Positions 40,153-49,087 are shown, counted from the stretch's first letter. The stretch: DNA of 64,000 nucleotides from Melittangium boletus DSM 14713 (GCF_002305855.1 NZ_CP022163.1:744292-808291); one strand, 5' to 3'. Numbers and translations: made by a program. Notes: generated from the sequence alone by a model not told the origin.

Positions 40153-41802
40153 TCAGGGAATGACGACGGGCACGTGCATGCCCTTGCCGTCATAGGACGT
40201 GGCACCGCAGGTCGCGCGGGCCCAATCCCCGTTCACCGCCGAGCAGATGCGGAAGGTGCTGATGTTGGAGGGGGCCACGTCGATGCCTGGCGTGTCGCAG
40301 CGGCCGCCATAGGTCCAGGCGAGGGCGCGGTTGACGGAGTTGACGCCGATGCAGGGGCCGATCCAGGCCCCCGTGTCGCGGCGCTGCACGTCGATGGAGT
40401 ACTGCGCCCCCGTCTGCTTCTCGTTCCAGGTCAGGTCCACGAAGGGCGCCACGCCCGAGGGCAGTGACAGGAAGACATCGTCGGAGAACCCGTCGTAGGG
40501 CGTCTCGACGGAGGGACCCCAGACATTGTTGTTCGAGTAGAAGATGCGCAGGGCGGCGATGTCGCCCTTGTTCACCATGCGGCTGTTGGCGCTGAGGCAC
40601 ACGCCGTCGAAGGTGACCTTGTTCCCCGTGCCCAGCCGGTTGACGTCGAGGCAGGGGCCCACCACCGAGCCATCGCGCAGCACGAGGTCGAGCGAGTAGC
40701 TGTAGCCCGCCTTGCGATTCCACCGGACGTTGATCTGGTTGAGCGAGTGCATCGTCCCGTCTGGCTTGAAGGCGACGCGCTGCTTGTAGGTGCTGCGCGA
40801 GGTGAAGGTGCCCGCGGGCTGGAAGGCGCCCTGGTGGAAGAAGTTGAAGTACTCCCCGCGGCGGTCGACGATCGCGTTGTGTCCGTGGGTCTGGACGAGC
40901 TGGCCGGCGGCATTGCGCATCGGCTGGGAGAGCCGCCGGACCGCGCGCGCCCGGGTGAGCTGCGGGAGCGAGTCCGCCATGATGTAGCTCATGGCGTACT
41001 GGCTGTTGAACCATCCGTGGCTGAAGAGCAGGTAGTAGATGCCGTTGCGCTTGAAGATCTCGGGGGCCTCGTTGATGCCCTCCTCGTGCGCGGGCACCGC
41101 GGCAATCGCCGGGCCGGTGACGTTGTAGACGGTGGCGGGCGCGGCGGTGTTGATCGCGGAGATGTTGTTACCCCGGTCGAACCAGACATAGTAGAGCCAC
41201 GAGCCCGATGGATCGTTGTACGTGGCGGAGTCGATGCGGATGGTGCGGTTGCATCCCTCCTTCACGCAGCCCGCGCTGATGTTGCTGCGCGGCAGGGTCG
41301 TGTTCGGGTTGATGGGCTGGGGCACGCCAAAGCGCAGGTTCAGGTCGGGCGCCGAGGCCCTGAAGGTCGTGACATCCTGGCCCGACGCCGGACAGGCCGC
41401 GCCATTGGGGACGCGCTGGCCCGAGAAGGTCAGGACATAGGCGCCGTTGATCTTGTTGAGGTCCGGCGCCCAGATCAGACAGTAGTCATAGACCGGATCC
41501 GCCACCGAGGGGTTGTACTCCAGCTTGAAGCGGAAGGTCGTGAGGTCGTTCGTCTCGTAGATGGGAAGGGTCACGGAGTTGCCCGTCCCCGTGAGGAAGA
41601 ACAGGTCATCGTTCTCCTTGTAGACCTCGGGATCCGCCATCCCGGGCACGACCAGGGTGCGCTCCCAGCCGCTCGCCAGCGGAGACTCCGCGACCTGGAG
41701 CCCCGGCTCGGAATCGTGGCGGGAGTCCTCCTCCCCCGAGCAGCCCAGGAGCGCCGAGAGGGCGAAAAGAGAAAGCGACGGCCATGAGGGTCTTGAACGC
41801 AT
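40153..41802 (-). CDS. GH43-like five-bladed propeller lipoprotein
   Basis: A 549-residue lipoprotein; the ATG at 41802 follows ggag at 8 bases and gives lipobox SALLGC. The first 330 residues resemble the GH43 arabinanase/xylosidase propeller: VPGMADPEVYKENDDLFFLT with the general-base Asp, YDYCLIWAPDLNKINGAYVL with the second Asp region, and EEGINEAPEIFKRNG with the acid Glu. THGHNAIVD supplies a typical His. Two C-terminal beta modules (about 340-440, 445-549) share a YSLDLVLRDG.VVGPCLDVN / YSIDVQRRDTGAWIGPCIGVN pattern. Arabinan or a related plant or cell-wall glycan is a plausible substrate. It converges on the first ferritin-like gene, 9 bases apart. Confidence 0.7.
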   Translation of the reverse strand: MRSRPSWPSLSLFALSALLGCSGEEDSRHDSEPGLQVAESPLASGWERTLVVPGMADPEVYKENDDLFFLTGTGNSVTLPIYETNDLTTFRFKLEYNPSVADPVYDYCLIWAPDLNKINGAYVLTFSGQRVPNGAACPASGQDVTTFRASAPDLNLRFGVPQPINPNTTLPRSNISAGCVKEGCNRTIRIDSATYNDPSGSWLYYVWFDRGNNISAINTAAPATVYNVTGPAIAAVPAHEEGINEAPEIFKRNGIYYLLFSHGWFNSQYAMSYIMADSLPQLTRARAVRRLSQPMRNAAGQLVQTHGHNAIVDRRGEYFNFFHQGAFQPAGTFTSRSTYKQRVAFKPDGTMHSLNQINVRWNRKAGYSYSLDLVLRDGSVVGPCLDVNRLGTGNKVTFDGVCLSANSRMVNKGDIAALRIFYSNNNVWGPSVETPYDGFSDDVFLSLPSGVAPFVDLTWNEKQTGAQYSIDVQRRDTGAWIGPCIGVNSVNRALAWTYGGRCDTPGIDVAPSNISTFRICSAVNGDWARATCGATSYDGKGMHVPVVIP

Positions 41803-41924
41803 GCGATCTTCTCCAGCGCCGTGGCGAGGGAAACGGGCCCGGCTGAATCCATGTAAACCAAGAATTAACAAAAAAACGAGGGTCTTTCGAGCGGACCGCC
41901 GGAAACCCCAGCTAGTCTGGGCCC

Positions 41925-42839
41925 ATGTCCCCCGTTTCGTCCCATGGTTGGCGCATCGCCCTGCTCACGGTGTCCGCGGACGTGGTGAATGGGTTCCACC
42001 ACGTCCTGAGAGAGCGCGGTCACGAGCTCGTGGCGATCGTGCTTCCCCCGGGACCGGATGGCTCTCGGCCGCGGCACCCCGCCGCCTGGGCCCCGATGAT
42101 GAACGTGCTCCAGGCCGCGCCCCCGGGAGCCGACGTGCTCATCGCGGGCCAGCGAGACCGTCTCGCCCCGCTGCTCGCCTCGGCCCGGCCCGATCTGCTC
42201 CTCAGCTTCTTCTTCCCGTGGCGCGTCCGCCCGGAAGCGCTCGCCGTGGCACCCCTGGGCGCCGTCAATGTCCACCCCTCGCTGCTGCCCCGCTACCGGG
42301 GACCCAATCCCCTGGGGTGGACGCTGCGCAACCACGAGCCGGAGGTGGGCATGACCCTCCACCGCATGGACGCGACCTTCGACACCGGCCCGGTGCTCAT
42401 CCAGGGCACGCGGCCCATCGACGACTCGGACAGCGCGGAGGACGTCGTCCGCAAGGTGATGGAGTTGTCCATGGAACTGCTGCCGGAAGCGCTCTCCCGC
42501 GTGCAGTGGCGGGACGAAGGCGAAACGCAATCCAATGCGGAGGCCAGCTACGCGGGGATGTTCGAGGATTCCTACCGGGAGTTGGATTGGAACGCCCCCG
42601 CGCGCGAGGTGCACCTGCGGGTGCGCGCCTGCGCCGTGTCCTCGTGGCGGGGCGTGCCGCGCGTCGCGTACGCCTCGCTCGAGGGGCGGCGGGTGCATAT
42701 CCAGCGCACCCGGCTCGCCGAGGAGCAAACGGGTGACACGGCCGTCCCGGGCACCGTGTTGGACCGGCGGGGGGAGATGCGGCTCGTGCGGTGCGGGGAT
42801 GGGCCGCTCTGGGTGACGCCGGGCTCTTTGGATCCGTGA
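41925..42839 (+). CDS. Formyltransferase-family protein (Fmt-like)
   Basis: A 304-residue cytoplasmic protein of the formyl-THF-dependent transferase family. The catalytic Asn-His-Asp set is visible: NVHPSLLPRYRGPNPLGW (N and H) and MDATFDTGPVL (D). A C-terminal OB-like domain (about 210-304) follows, as in methionyl-tRNA formyltransferase. The core methionyl-tRNA enzyme is usually beside def, which is absent, so this is more likely a paralogue acting on a sugar amine, amino acid or carrier-bound substrate. A hairpin cccag-ctagt-ctggg (41907-41921) lies just before the ATG and may limit translation. The AT-rich stretch 41850-41880 probably holds the divergent promoters. Confidence 0.78.
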   Translation: MSPVSSHGWRIALLTVSADVVNGFHHVLRERGHELVAIVLPPGPDGSRPRHPAAWAPMMNVLQAAPPGADVLIAGQRDRLAPLLASARPDLLLSFFFPWRVRPEALAVAPLGAVNVHPSLLPRYRGPNPLGWTLRNHEPEVGMTLHRMDATFDTGPVLIQGTRPIDDSDSAEDVVRKVMELSMELLPEALSRVQWRDEGETQSNAEASYAGMFEDSYRELDWNAPAREVHLRVRACAVSSWRGVPRVAYASLEGRRVHIQRTRLAEEQTGDTAVPGTVLDRRGEMRLVRCGDGPLWVTPGSLDP

Positions 42840-42934
42840 CAATCCCATCCCGGGGCTCTCAGCTTTTTGAGACCCGGAGGACACCGCGCGGGTCCGTCTT
42901 CCCTCGCGCTCGGACATGCCGGGATGCATGACCG

Positions 42935-42950
42935 TGGCATCCGCGTTGCT
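42935..42950 (+). promoter_or_regulatory. Sigma-54 (-24/-12) promoter for the second ferritin-like lipoprotein
   Basis: TGGCATccgcgTTGCT, with the same -24 and -12 blocks as the element at 38667 and only one spacer base changed. The start codon is 36 bases downstream. Flanking sequence is also partly conserved (tttttgag about 85 bases upstream; cggag before the ATG), so the whole promoter was duplicated or is under selection. Confidence 0.7.
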
Positions 42951-42985
42951 CAAGGAACGTGCTCCACCTCCCTCTCGGAGCACGA

Positions 42986-44305
42986 ATGACCTCGTCCCGT
43001 CTGCGTCCGCTGTTCGCCCGAACCCTGCGCGCCTCGCTCGCTTCTCCCCTCGTGCTCGCGGGTTGTGGCGGAGCGGATCTCACTGGCTACTCCGCGCCCG
43101 CGTGCGAGAACGGCCGACTCGCGGTGAGCGGACTGTCTCCCACCGCCTCCACGGACTTCGTGCAGTTGCGTGGCCTCGATCCTGACAGTGTCGCGCCAGA
43201 TCGCCCCGAGTACGTGGTGTCCACCTCGGGCACGGCCTGCGCGACCGCCACCGCCCCCGCGACGTGCAAGTCCACGCTCGAGTCCCTTACCTCCTCCACG
43301 GGCTTCCACACGTCTTGCCTGGACATCTGCAATGCCTACTACGTCGCGACGACCCAGGGCGACGAGGTGAAGGCCCATGCATCCCTGGAGTCCCTCAAGA
43401 GCTTCCTCGGGCCCATCGACACGACCCAGGAAGCCGTGCTGCTCGCCTTCGCGGAGGGCTACAACCTGTCGTGTGACCGGCGGGACTACGGCGCGGTGAA
43501 GGCCAACGCCAACGGCACCTTCAATGTCATCGCCACCAAGGGCCACGCCTGCGGGCCGGGCACCAAGATCGTGCAGTACGTCCTGGAGGTGTCGAACTCG
43601 GGAGAAGTAAAGGAGCTCGCCGACGAGGTCCTCGTCCGGGGCAATCCTGGATGCGCCGTGGGCCGCCGTCCCATGGGCTTGCGCGAGGGAGGCCACGTCG
43701 TCTGCGCTCAGGCGCTGGGGCGCCACTTCGCGGAGACCGCGCACCTGGAAGCGGCCTCCATCCTGGCCTTCCTGCGCCTGCGCGAGGAACTCGCGCTGCA
43801 CGGCGCGGACGAGTCCCTGCGCAACGCGGCGCTGGCGAGCGCGATGGACGAGGTGCTGCACACGGACGTCAGCACCCGGCTGGCCCGGCGCTTCGGAGCC
43901 ACGCCCCAGCGCCCCGATGTGGAGGAGCTGCCTCCCCGCTCGCTCTTCGCGATGGCCTTGGACAACGCCGTGGAGGGCTGCACGCGTGAGACGTATGGCG
44001 CGCTCGTGGCCCACTACCAGGCGATGCACGCGGAAGACGAGGAGGTGCGCGGCACCATGGCGCGCATCGCCGAGGACGAGACCCGGCACGCCGAGCTGTC
44101 CTGGGACATCGAGCGCTGGGCCCAGACGCGGTTGTCGGACGAGGAACGCGCCCGTCTTCGAGAGGCCCGGCGTCAAGCCATCTCGGTGCTTCGCGAGGAG
44201 GTGTCCATGCCGCTGGATCCGGAACTTGTCACGCGGGCTGGATTGCCCACCCCGGAGGCCGCCGCCGTCCTGCTGAATTCGCTCGAGCAGGAACTCTGGG
44301 CATGA
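42986..44305 (+). CDS. Ferritin-like di-iron lipoprotein with Cys-rich N-terminal domain (copy 2)
   Basis: A 439-residue lipoprotein (lipobox PLVLAGC), ATG 5 bases after cggag. It is collinear with the protein at 38716 apart from a shorter linker after the lipobox. Shared blocks include LFARTLRASLASPLVL, LGPIDT, TFNV...GHACGPGTK, EELALHGADESLR and EGCTRETYGALVAHYQA. Di-iron ligands are conserved: HLEAAS, DEVLHT (ExxH), RETYG, EDETRHAE (ExxH). Conservation of both halves, and of the sigma-54 promoter, points to a functional pair and not a decayed duplicate. No biochemical role is known to me; an oxidative or developmental iron function is inferred. Confidence 0.78.
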   Translation: MTSSRLRPLFARTLRASLASPLVLAGCGGADLTGYSAPACENGRLAVSGLSPTASTDFVQLRGLDPDSVAPDRPEYVVSTSGTACATATAPATCKSTLESLTSSTGFHTSCLDICNAYYVATTQGDEVKAHASLESLKSFLGPIDTTQEAVLLAFAEGYNLSCDRRDYGAVKANANGTFNVIATKGHACGPGTKIVQYVLEVSNSGEVKELADEVLVRGNPGCAVGRRPMGLREGGHVVCAQALGRHFAETAHLEAASILAFLRLREELALHGADESLRNAALASAMDEVLHTDVSTRLARRFGATPQRPDVEELPPRSLFAMALDNAVEGCTRETYGALVAHYQAMHAEDEEVRGTMARIAEDETRHAELSWDIERWAQTRLSDEERARLREARRQAISVLREEVSMPLDPELVTRAGLPTPEAAAVLLNSLEQELWA

Positions 44306-44353
44306 ACGGATGAGGATCGACGGAGAGATCCGCGGACCGGTACATTGCCGCGC

Positions 44354-45895
44354 GTGCACAAGACTCTCCTGACCACTGGCCTGTTGTTGCTCGCCACCGC
44401 GTGTGGCGAGCTCGGTGAACGCCCTTTCGAACCGGGTGCGCCCACGGAGGTCGACGCGGGTGTGCCCGACAGCGGAACGCCCGACAGCGAAACGCCCGAC
44501 AGTGGTGTCCCCGAGAAGGTCACGGTCACCCATTCCCGCGAGCTGCGCGGCGTCTGGGTGGCCACGGTGTTGCGCTTGGACTGGCCGCCCTCGACGACGA
44601 TGACGCCCGCCGAGGGGCGTGCCTCGCTCGATGCGATGGTGGACGAGCTGGCGGGTCTGGGTTTCAACGCGCTCTTCTTCCAGGTCCGGCCGGAGTCGGA
44701 CGCGCTGTATGCCTCGACGTTGGATCCCTGGAGCCGGTTCCTCACCGGCACGCAAGGCACCGGTCCGGGGTGGGATCCCCTGGAACATCTGATCAACGTG
44801 GCACATGCGCGAGGCGTCGAGGTGCACGCCTGGATCAATCCCTACCGGGGCCTGATGTCGCCCTCGGTGGTGGCCGCACCGGGCCATGTGACGAAGCGGT
44901 TGCCGGAGTTCGCGGTGACCTACAACAACGCGGTGGTGATGAATCCGGGCGAGCCCGCCGTGCGCCAGCACGTGACGGCCGTGGTGAAGGATCTCCTCGA
45001 CCATTACGACGTCGACGGCCTGCACTTCGACGACTACTTCTACCCCTACCCCGACAGCCAGAACACGCCGTTCCCGGATGACGCGACGTACACGCGCTAC
45101 CAGGAGGGCGGAGGCACCCTCGAGAAGGGCGACTGGCGGAGGAACAACGTCAACACCCTGGTGCACGAGGTGATGGAGTTGATCAGCTCCGAGCATCCCC
45201 ACGTGCGCTTTGGCATCTCGCCCATCGGCCTCTGGAAGAACGGCGAGCCGGTCTCCGGCTTCGATGCCTACAACGCCATCGCCTGCGACGCCGTGACGTG
45301 GATGAAGGAAGGGTGGATCGACTATCTGGCGCCGCAGCTCTACTGGCGCGAGTCGTCCAAGCAGCCGTACTCGACGCTGTCCACCTGGTGGGCGAACCGG
45401 CCCAAGGGCGGCGTGCACGTCTTCCCTGGCCATGCGGTGCACAACTTGTCCGGGGAATTGCAGAATTGGCCCCTGACGGAGATCGCCGACCAGGTGGCCT
45501 TCACCCGCACGCTGCGGGCACAGGGAGCCCAGGGCGACCTCCACTTCCGCGCGAGGTTCATCCTGGACGACACCAAGGGCGTGAAGGGCCTCTTGCGCGA
45601 TGAGCTGTATGCCCAGCCCGCGCTCCCGCCCCAGGTGCCTCGGGAGGGCGCGGCGATGACGCCCCCGGTGCCCTTCGTGGTGCGCGAAGGCAACACGGTG
45701 CACGTGACGAATCCGCTGCCGCTCGACGCGCGCTTCCACCTGCTGTACCGGGAAACCTCACCCGGAACGTGGACGCTCGAGCGTGTGGTGGGCGGGGCCC
45801 AGGCCACGTTCGAGGTATCGAGCGGCACGTGGGCCGTCAGCGACGTCGGCCGGGGCGGCGCGGAGAGCCAGGGCGTGCGCATCACCGTGCCCTGA
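44354..45895 (+). CDS. GHL10-family glycosyl hydrolase-like lipoprotein
   Basis: A 513-residue lipoprotein. A GTG at 44354 gives the compact signal MHKTLLTTGLLLLATAC; a TTG 9 bases upstream is an alternative, and neither has a strong ribosome site. A low-complexity spacer of PDSGTPDSE repeats (about residues 32-52) lifts the enzyme off the membrane. The catalytic domain (about 60-420) is of the DUF187/GHL10 (YngK-like) type: ELRGVWVATV, FNALFFQVRPESDALY, GVEVHAWINPYRG, YDVDGLHFDDYFYPYP, and FGISPIGLWKN. A short beta domain ends the protein. The family is predicted to cleave glycans, perhaps peptidoglycan-related, but its substrate is not settled. Same strand as, and 48 bases after, the second ferritin-like gene. 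Confidence 0.8.
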   Translation: MHKTLLTTGLLLLATACGELGERPFEPGAPTEVDAGVPDSGTPDSETPDSGVPEKVTVTHSRELRGVWVATVLRLDWPPSTTMTPAEGRASLDAMVDELAGLGFNALFFQVRPESDALYASTLDPWSRFLTGTQGTGPGWDPLEHLINVAHARGVEVHAWINPYRGLMSPSVVAAPGHVTKRLPEFAVTYNNAVVMNPGEPAVRQHVTAVVKDLLDHYDVDGLHFDDYFYPYPDSQNTPFPDDATYTRYQEGGGTLEKGDWRRNNVNTLVHEVMELISSEHPHVRFGISPIGLWKNGEPVSGFDAYNAIACDAVTWMKEGWIDYLAPQLYWRESSKQPYSTLSTWWANRPKGGVHVFPGHAVHNLSGELQNWPLTEIADQVAFTRTLRAQGAQGDLHFRARFILDDTKGVKGLLRDELYAQPALPPQVPREGAAMTPPVPFVVREGNTVHVTNPLPLDARFHLLYRETSPGTWTLERVVGGAQATFEVSSGTWAVSDVGRGGAESQGVRITVP

Positions 45896-45919
45896 CGCGC
45901 GGGCGGCACGCTCCAGAAG

Positions 45920-46069
45920 ATGTACTGGAAGGACTACGCGAAGCTGACGCCCGAGGGGAAACAGCGGCTGTACGAGGGCCTACCCCCTTGAGGAGTACGA
46001 CGCCGTGTTCTTCGTGGAGCGCTCCACCCCACCCCACGGCATCATTCGTGACGAGGCCCCCGCGCCTTG
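45920..46069 (+). pseudogene. Frameshifted fragment of an unidentified gene
   Basis: One frame reads MYWKDYAKLTPEGKQRLYEG then stops; the next frame continues EEYDAVFFVERSTPPHG and stops at 46069. Removing one base at the acccccttgag run would join them into a single peptide. It has coding-like composition but I recognise no family. It lies between the GHL10-like gene and the convergent ligase gene. Confidence 0.3.
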
Positions 46070-46070
46070 A

Positions 46071-47606
46071 TCAGGCCTCGAGCCGTTCCCGCAACACGTG
46101 CTTCTGCACCTTGCCGAGCGCGTTGCGCGGCAGGGACTCCACGAAGACGACGCGGCGGGGCTTCTTGAAGCTGGCGAGCCGGTCCTTGCAAAAGTCCACC
46201 AACTCCTGGGCCGCGGTGGGGACCTCGGGCCGGGGGACGATGACGGCCACGACCTGCTCGCCGAAGTCCGGATCCGGCAGGCCGAGCACCGCCACCTCGG
46301 CGACTCCGGGGTGCTGGGCGAGCACTTCCTCCACCTCGCGCGGATAGACGTTGAAGCCACCGCTGATGATGAGCTCGCGGGCCCGGCCCGTGATGCGGAA
46401 GTAGCCATCCAGATCCCGCTGGCCCAGGTCTCCGGTGCGGAACCATCCCTCGGGATCGAAGGCCTCGGCGGTGGCGTCCGGACGGCGCCAGTACCCGGCG
46501 AAGACGTGGGGACCCCGGACCTCGATCTCCCCCGTCTCTCCGTCCGGCAGGGGTTGGCGGGTGCGGACATCCACCACGCGGGCCTCCTGTCCGGGATAGG
46601 GCATGCCCACCGTGCCGGGACGCCGCTCGCCCTCGTAGGGGTTGGTGGTGTTCATGATGGTTTCCGTCATCCCGTAGCGCTCGAGGATGCGCTGGCCGAA
46701 CGTCTCCGCCACGTCCTCGAAGAGCTGGGGGCTGAGCGGCGCCGAGCCCGACACGAGCAGGCGCAGCGGCCGTGAGCGCACACCCGTCCGGCGCGACTCC
46801 TCGACGAGCCGGCCGTACATGGTGGGCACCCCGAAGAACATCGTCAGCGAGGTGTCCTCGTGCAGGGAGGCGAGCACCTCGGGGGCGGCGAAGCGGCGGC
46901 GCAGGTCCACGCTGCCACCGGAATAGAGCGTGCCGTGCAGGCCCACCATGAGGCCATGGGTGTGGAAGAGCGGCAGCGCGAGCAACAACCGGTCCGCGCT
47001 CGTCCAGCGCCAGGCCTCGGTGACGGCGCGCACGTTGGCGAGCAGGTTGCGGTGCAGCATCATGGCGCCCTTGGAGCGGCCCGTGGTGCCCGAGGTGTAG
47101 CCGAGCACGGCGAGCTGATCTCCCCGAGGCAGGGACAAGGCGGCGGGCTCGGGGGCCGTGGTGAGCAGGGATTCGAAGTCGAGGGTGGGCCAGGGAGCCG
47201 GCTCGGTGGGAGGCTCGACGGCGACGAGCCATTCCAGCGCGGGCAGTTGTGCTTTCAACGGGGCGAGTTCCGCGGCCCCCGCGGCCCCGGTGACACAGAC
47301 GCGGGCCTCGGCGTCGGAGAGGATGTGGCTCAGCTCCACCTGCCGGTACTGGGTGTTGACGAGAACGACGACGCCGCCCGCATGCCAGGTGCCCAGGTAG
47401 GCGATGACGAAGGCCGGACTGTTCTCCAGGAAGAGCGCCACCCGCTCACCGGGCCGGAGTCCCTGACGCGCGAGCGCGGTGGCGAAGGCGGCCACATGGT
47501 GGGCGAGCGCGCTGGCGCTGAAACGTTTCCGCTCGAAGTCCAGGACGGACCATTCGGGCTGTTGGTGGGCGCGAAGGAGGAAGGTCTCGAGGAGGGAGGT
47601 CTCCAT
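46071..47606 (-). CDS. Acyl-CoA ligase similar to malonyl-CoA synthetase (MatB-like)
   Basis: A 511-residue ANL-superfamily adenylating enzyme that activates a carboxylic acid with ATP and transfers it to CoA. Motifs: P-loop GYTSGTTGRSKGA (A3), GVPTMYGRLVEE, LVSGSAPLSPQLF, RYGMTETIMNTTNPYEGERRPG (A5, strongly MatB-like), GWFRTGDLG (A7), GRARELIISGGFNVYPREVE (A8) and the catalytic lysine in NALGKVQKH (A10). The A5 region favours malonate or methylmalonate as substrate over fatty acids, which would supply polyketide or fatty-acid extender units; this is inference from similarity. It is divergent from the CBS gene, whose 63-base shared promoter holds an inverted repeat ggacaga/tctgtcc. Confidence 0.8.
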   Translation of the reverse strand: METSLLETFLLRAHQQPEWSVLDFERKRFSASALAHHVAAFATALARQGLRPGERVALFLENSPAFVIAYLGTWHAGGVVVLVNTQYRQVELSHILSDAEARVCVTGAAGAAELAPLKAQLPALEWLVAVEPPTEPAPWPTLDFESLLTTAPEPAALSLPRGDQLAVLGYTSGTTGRSKGAMMLHRNLLANVRAVTEAWRWTSADRLLLALPLFHTHGLMVGLHGTLYSGGSVDLRRRFAAPEVLASLHEDTSLTMFFGVPTMYGRLVEESRRTGVRSRPLRLLVSGSAPLSPQLFEDVAETFGQRILERYGMTETIMNTTNPYEGERRPGTVGMPYPGQEARVVDVRTRQPLPDGETGEIEVRGPHVFAGYWRRPDATAEAFDPEGWFRTGDLGQRDLDGYFRITGRARELIISGGFNVYPREVEEVLAQHPGVAEVAVLGLPDPDFGEQVVAVIVPRPEVPTAAQELVDFCKDRLASFKKPRRVVFVESLPRNALGKVQKHVLRERLEA

Positions 47607-47669
47607 GTACAGGACAGACTATTCAAGAAGCCCCGCCGGGGGACAGCGCATCGGTTACTCTGTCCGCCC

Positions 47670-49046
47670 ATGCCATCCGCCCCTCTCCCCGTCGATCTCC
47701 TTGGCCTCATCGGCAACACCCCCATGGTGAAGGTGACCCGGCTCGACACCGGCCCGTGTGAACTCTTCCTCAAATTGGAGAACCAGAATCCCGGAGGCTC
47801 CATCAAGGACCGCATTGGCCTGTCCATGATCGCCGCCGCGGAGAAGGCGGGTCAGCTCGGTCCCCACCAGAAGCACATCGTCGAGGCGACCGCGGGCAAC
47901 ACGGGCCTGGGGCTCGCGCTCGTCGCGGGGCAGAAGGGCTACCGGCTCACGCTCGTCATTCCGGACAAGATGAGCCAGGAGAAGATCCTCCACCTCAAGG
48001 CACTGGGCGCGGAAATCATCATGACGCGCTCGGACGTGGACAAGGGCCACCCCGAGTACTACCAGGACATGGCGGAGCGGATCGCCCGGGAGCTGGGCGG
48101 CTTCTACGTCAACCAGTTCGCCAACCCCGCAAACCCGCTCGCGCACGAGACCACCACCGGTCCGGAGATCGCCGCGCAGCTGGGCAACCGCCTGGATGCC
48201 ATGGTGGCGGGCGTTGGCTCCGGAGGAACGATGGCGGGGCTGTCGCGCTACTTCGCCAAGGCCCTTCCCGAGTGCGAGATGGTGCTCGCCGATCCCCAGG
48301 GCTCCATCCTCACGGACTACGTGAAGTCGGGAACGCTGGGCAAGGCGGGCTCCTGGGTCGTCGAGGGCATTGGCGAGGACTTCATCCCGCCCAACGCGGA
48401 CCTGTCCCGGGTGAAGAAGGCCTACTCCATCCCCGACTCGGAGAGCCTCGACACGGCGCGCCAGCTCCTCAAGCAGGAGGGAATCCTCGCGGGCTCGTCC
48501 TCCGGCACGCTCATCGCCGCGGCGCTGCGCTACTGCCGCGAGCAGACCACGCCCAAGCGCGTGTGCACCTTCGTCTGTGACAGCGGCAACAAGTACCTGT
48601 CGAAGATGTTCAACGACTTCTGGATGGCGGATCAGGGCTTCCTGCCGCGCGCGGCCCATGGAGACCTGCGCGACGTCATCACCCGCCGCTACTCGAACCG
48701 GGACGTGGTCACCCTGGCCCCCTCGGACACCCTGCTCGTCGCCTACGCGCGCATGAAGCTCTACGACGTCTCCCAGATGCCCGTGCTGGAGAGCAACAAG
48801 GTCGTGGGGATGATCGACGAGTCGGACCTGCTGCTCGCGGCCATCAACGACGAGACGCGCCTGCGCCTGCCCGTGCGCGACTTCATGTCCACGCGTCTGC
48901 AGACCGTGGACGTGAAGACCCCGGTGCCCGAGCTGTTGACCTACCTGGACAAGGGCTTCGTGCCCATCGTCATGTCGGGCGACGAGTTCATCGGACTCAT
49001 CACCCGCATCGATCTGCTCAACCACCTGCGGCGCAAGCTGCGCTGA
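47670..49046 (+). CDS. PLP-dependent cystathionine beta-synthase/cysteine synthase with CBS pair
   Basis: A 458-residue enzyme. The N-terminal PLP fold-type II domain (about 1-325) has the Schiff-base lysine in KLENQNPGGSIKDR, the substrate loop EATAGNTGLGLA, and the phosphate-binding loop GVGSGGTMAGL. Two C-terminal CBS repeats (about 340-455; VVTLAPSDTLLVAY, VGMIDESDLLLAAI, GLITRIDLL) form a regulatory Bateman module. This domain order is that of cystathionine beta-synthase, which condenses serine and homocysteine in reverse transsulfuration, though a cysteine synthase activity is also possible. The ATG at 47670 starts the conserved PVDLLGLIGNTPMVK core. Monocistronic; a hairpin follows. 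Confidence 0.9.
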   Translation: MPSAPLPVDLLGLIGNTPMVKVTRLDTGPCELFLKLENQNPGGSIKDRIGLSMIAAAEKAGQLGPHQKHIVEATAGNTGLGLALVAGQKGYRLTLVIPDKMSQEKILHLKALGAEIIMTRSDVDKGHPEYYQDMAERIARELGGFYVNQFANPANPLAHETTTGPEIAAQLGNRLDAMVAGVGSGGTMAGLSRYFAKALPECEMVLADPQGSILTDYVKSGTLGKAGSWVVEGIGEDFIPPNADLSRVKKAYSIPDSESLDTARQLLKQEGILAGSSSGTLIAAALRYCREQTTPKRVCTFVCDSGNKYLSKMFNDFWMADQGFLPRAAHGDLRDVITRRYSNRDVVTLAPSDTLLVAYARMKLYDVSQMPVLESNKVVGMIDESDLLLAAINDETRLRLPVRDFMSTRLQTVDVKTPVPELLTYLDKGFVPIVMSGDEFIGLITRIDLLNHLRRKLR

Positions 49047-49087
49047 GCCGCCCTCACTCACGATCCGCGGGGAGGAGAGCTGCCCGT

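Noticed and set aside
44480..44515. CRISPR or tandem-repeat array in the GHL10-like gene
   Set aside because: The short cgacagcgaaacgcc-like repeats encode a PDSGT/PDSET linker in frame; there are no spacers and the array is very short.
42950..45739. 929-codon minus-strand open frame over the ferritin-like and GHL10 genes
   Set aside because: No motifs; conflicts with two well-supported lipoprotein genes with promoters on the plus strand.
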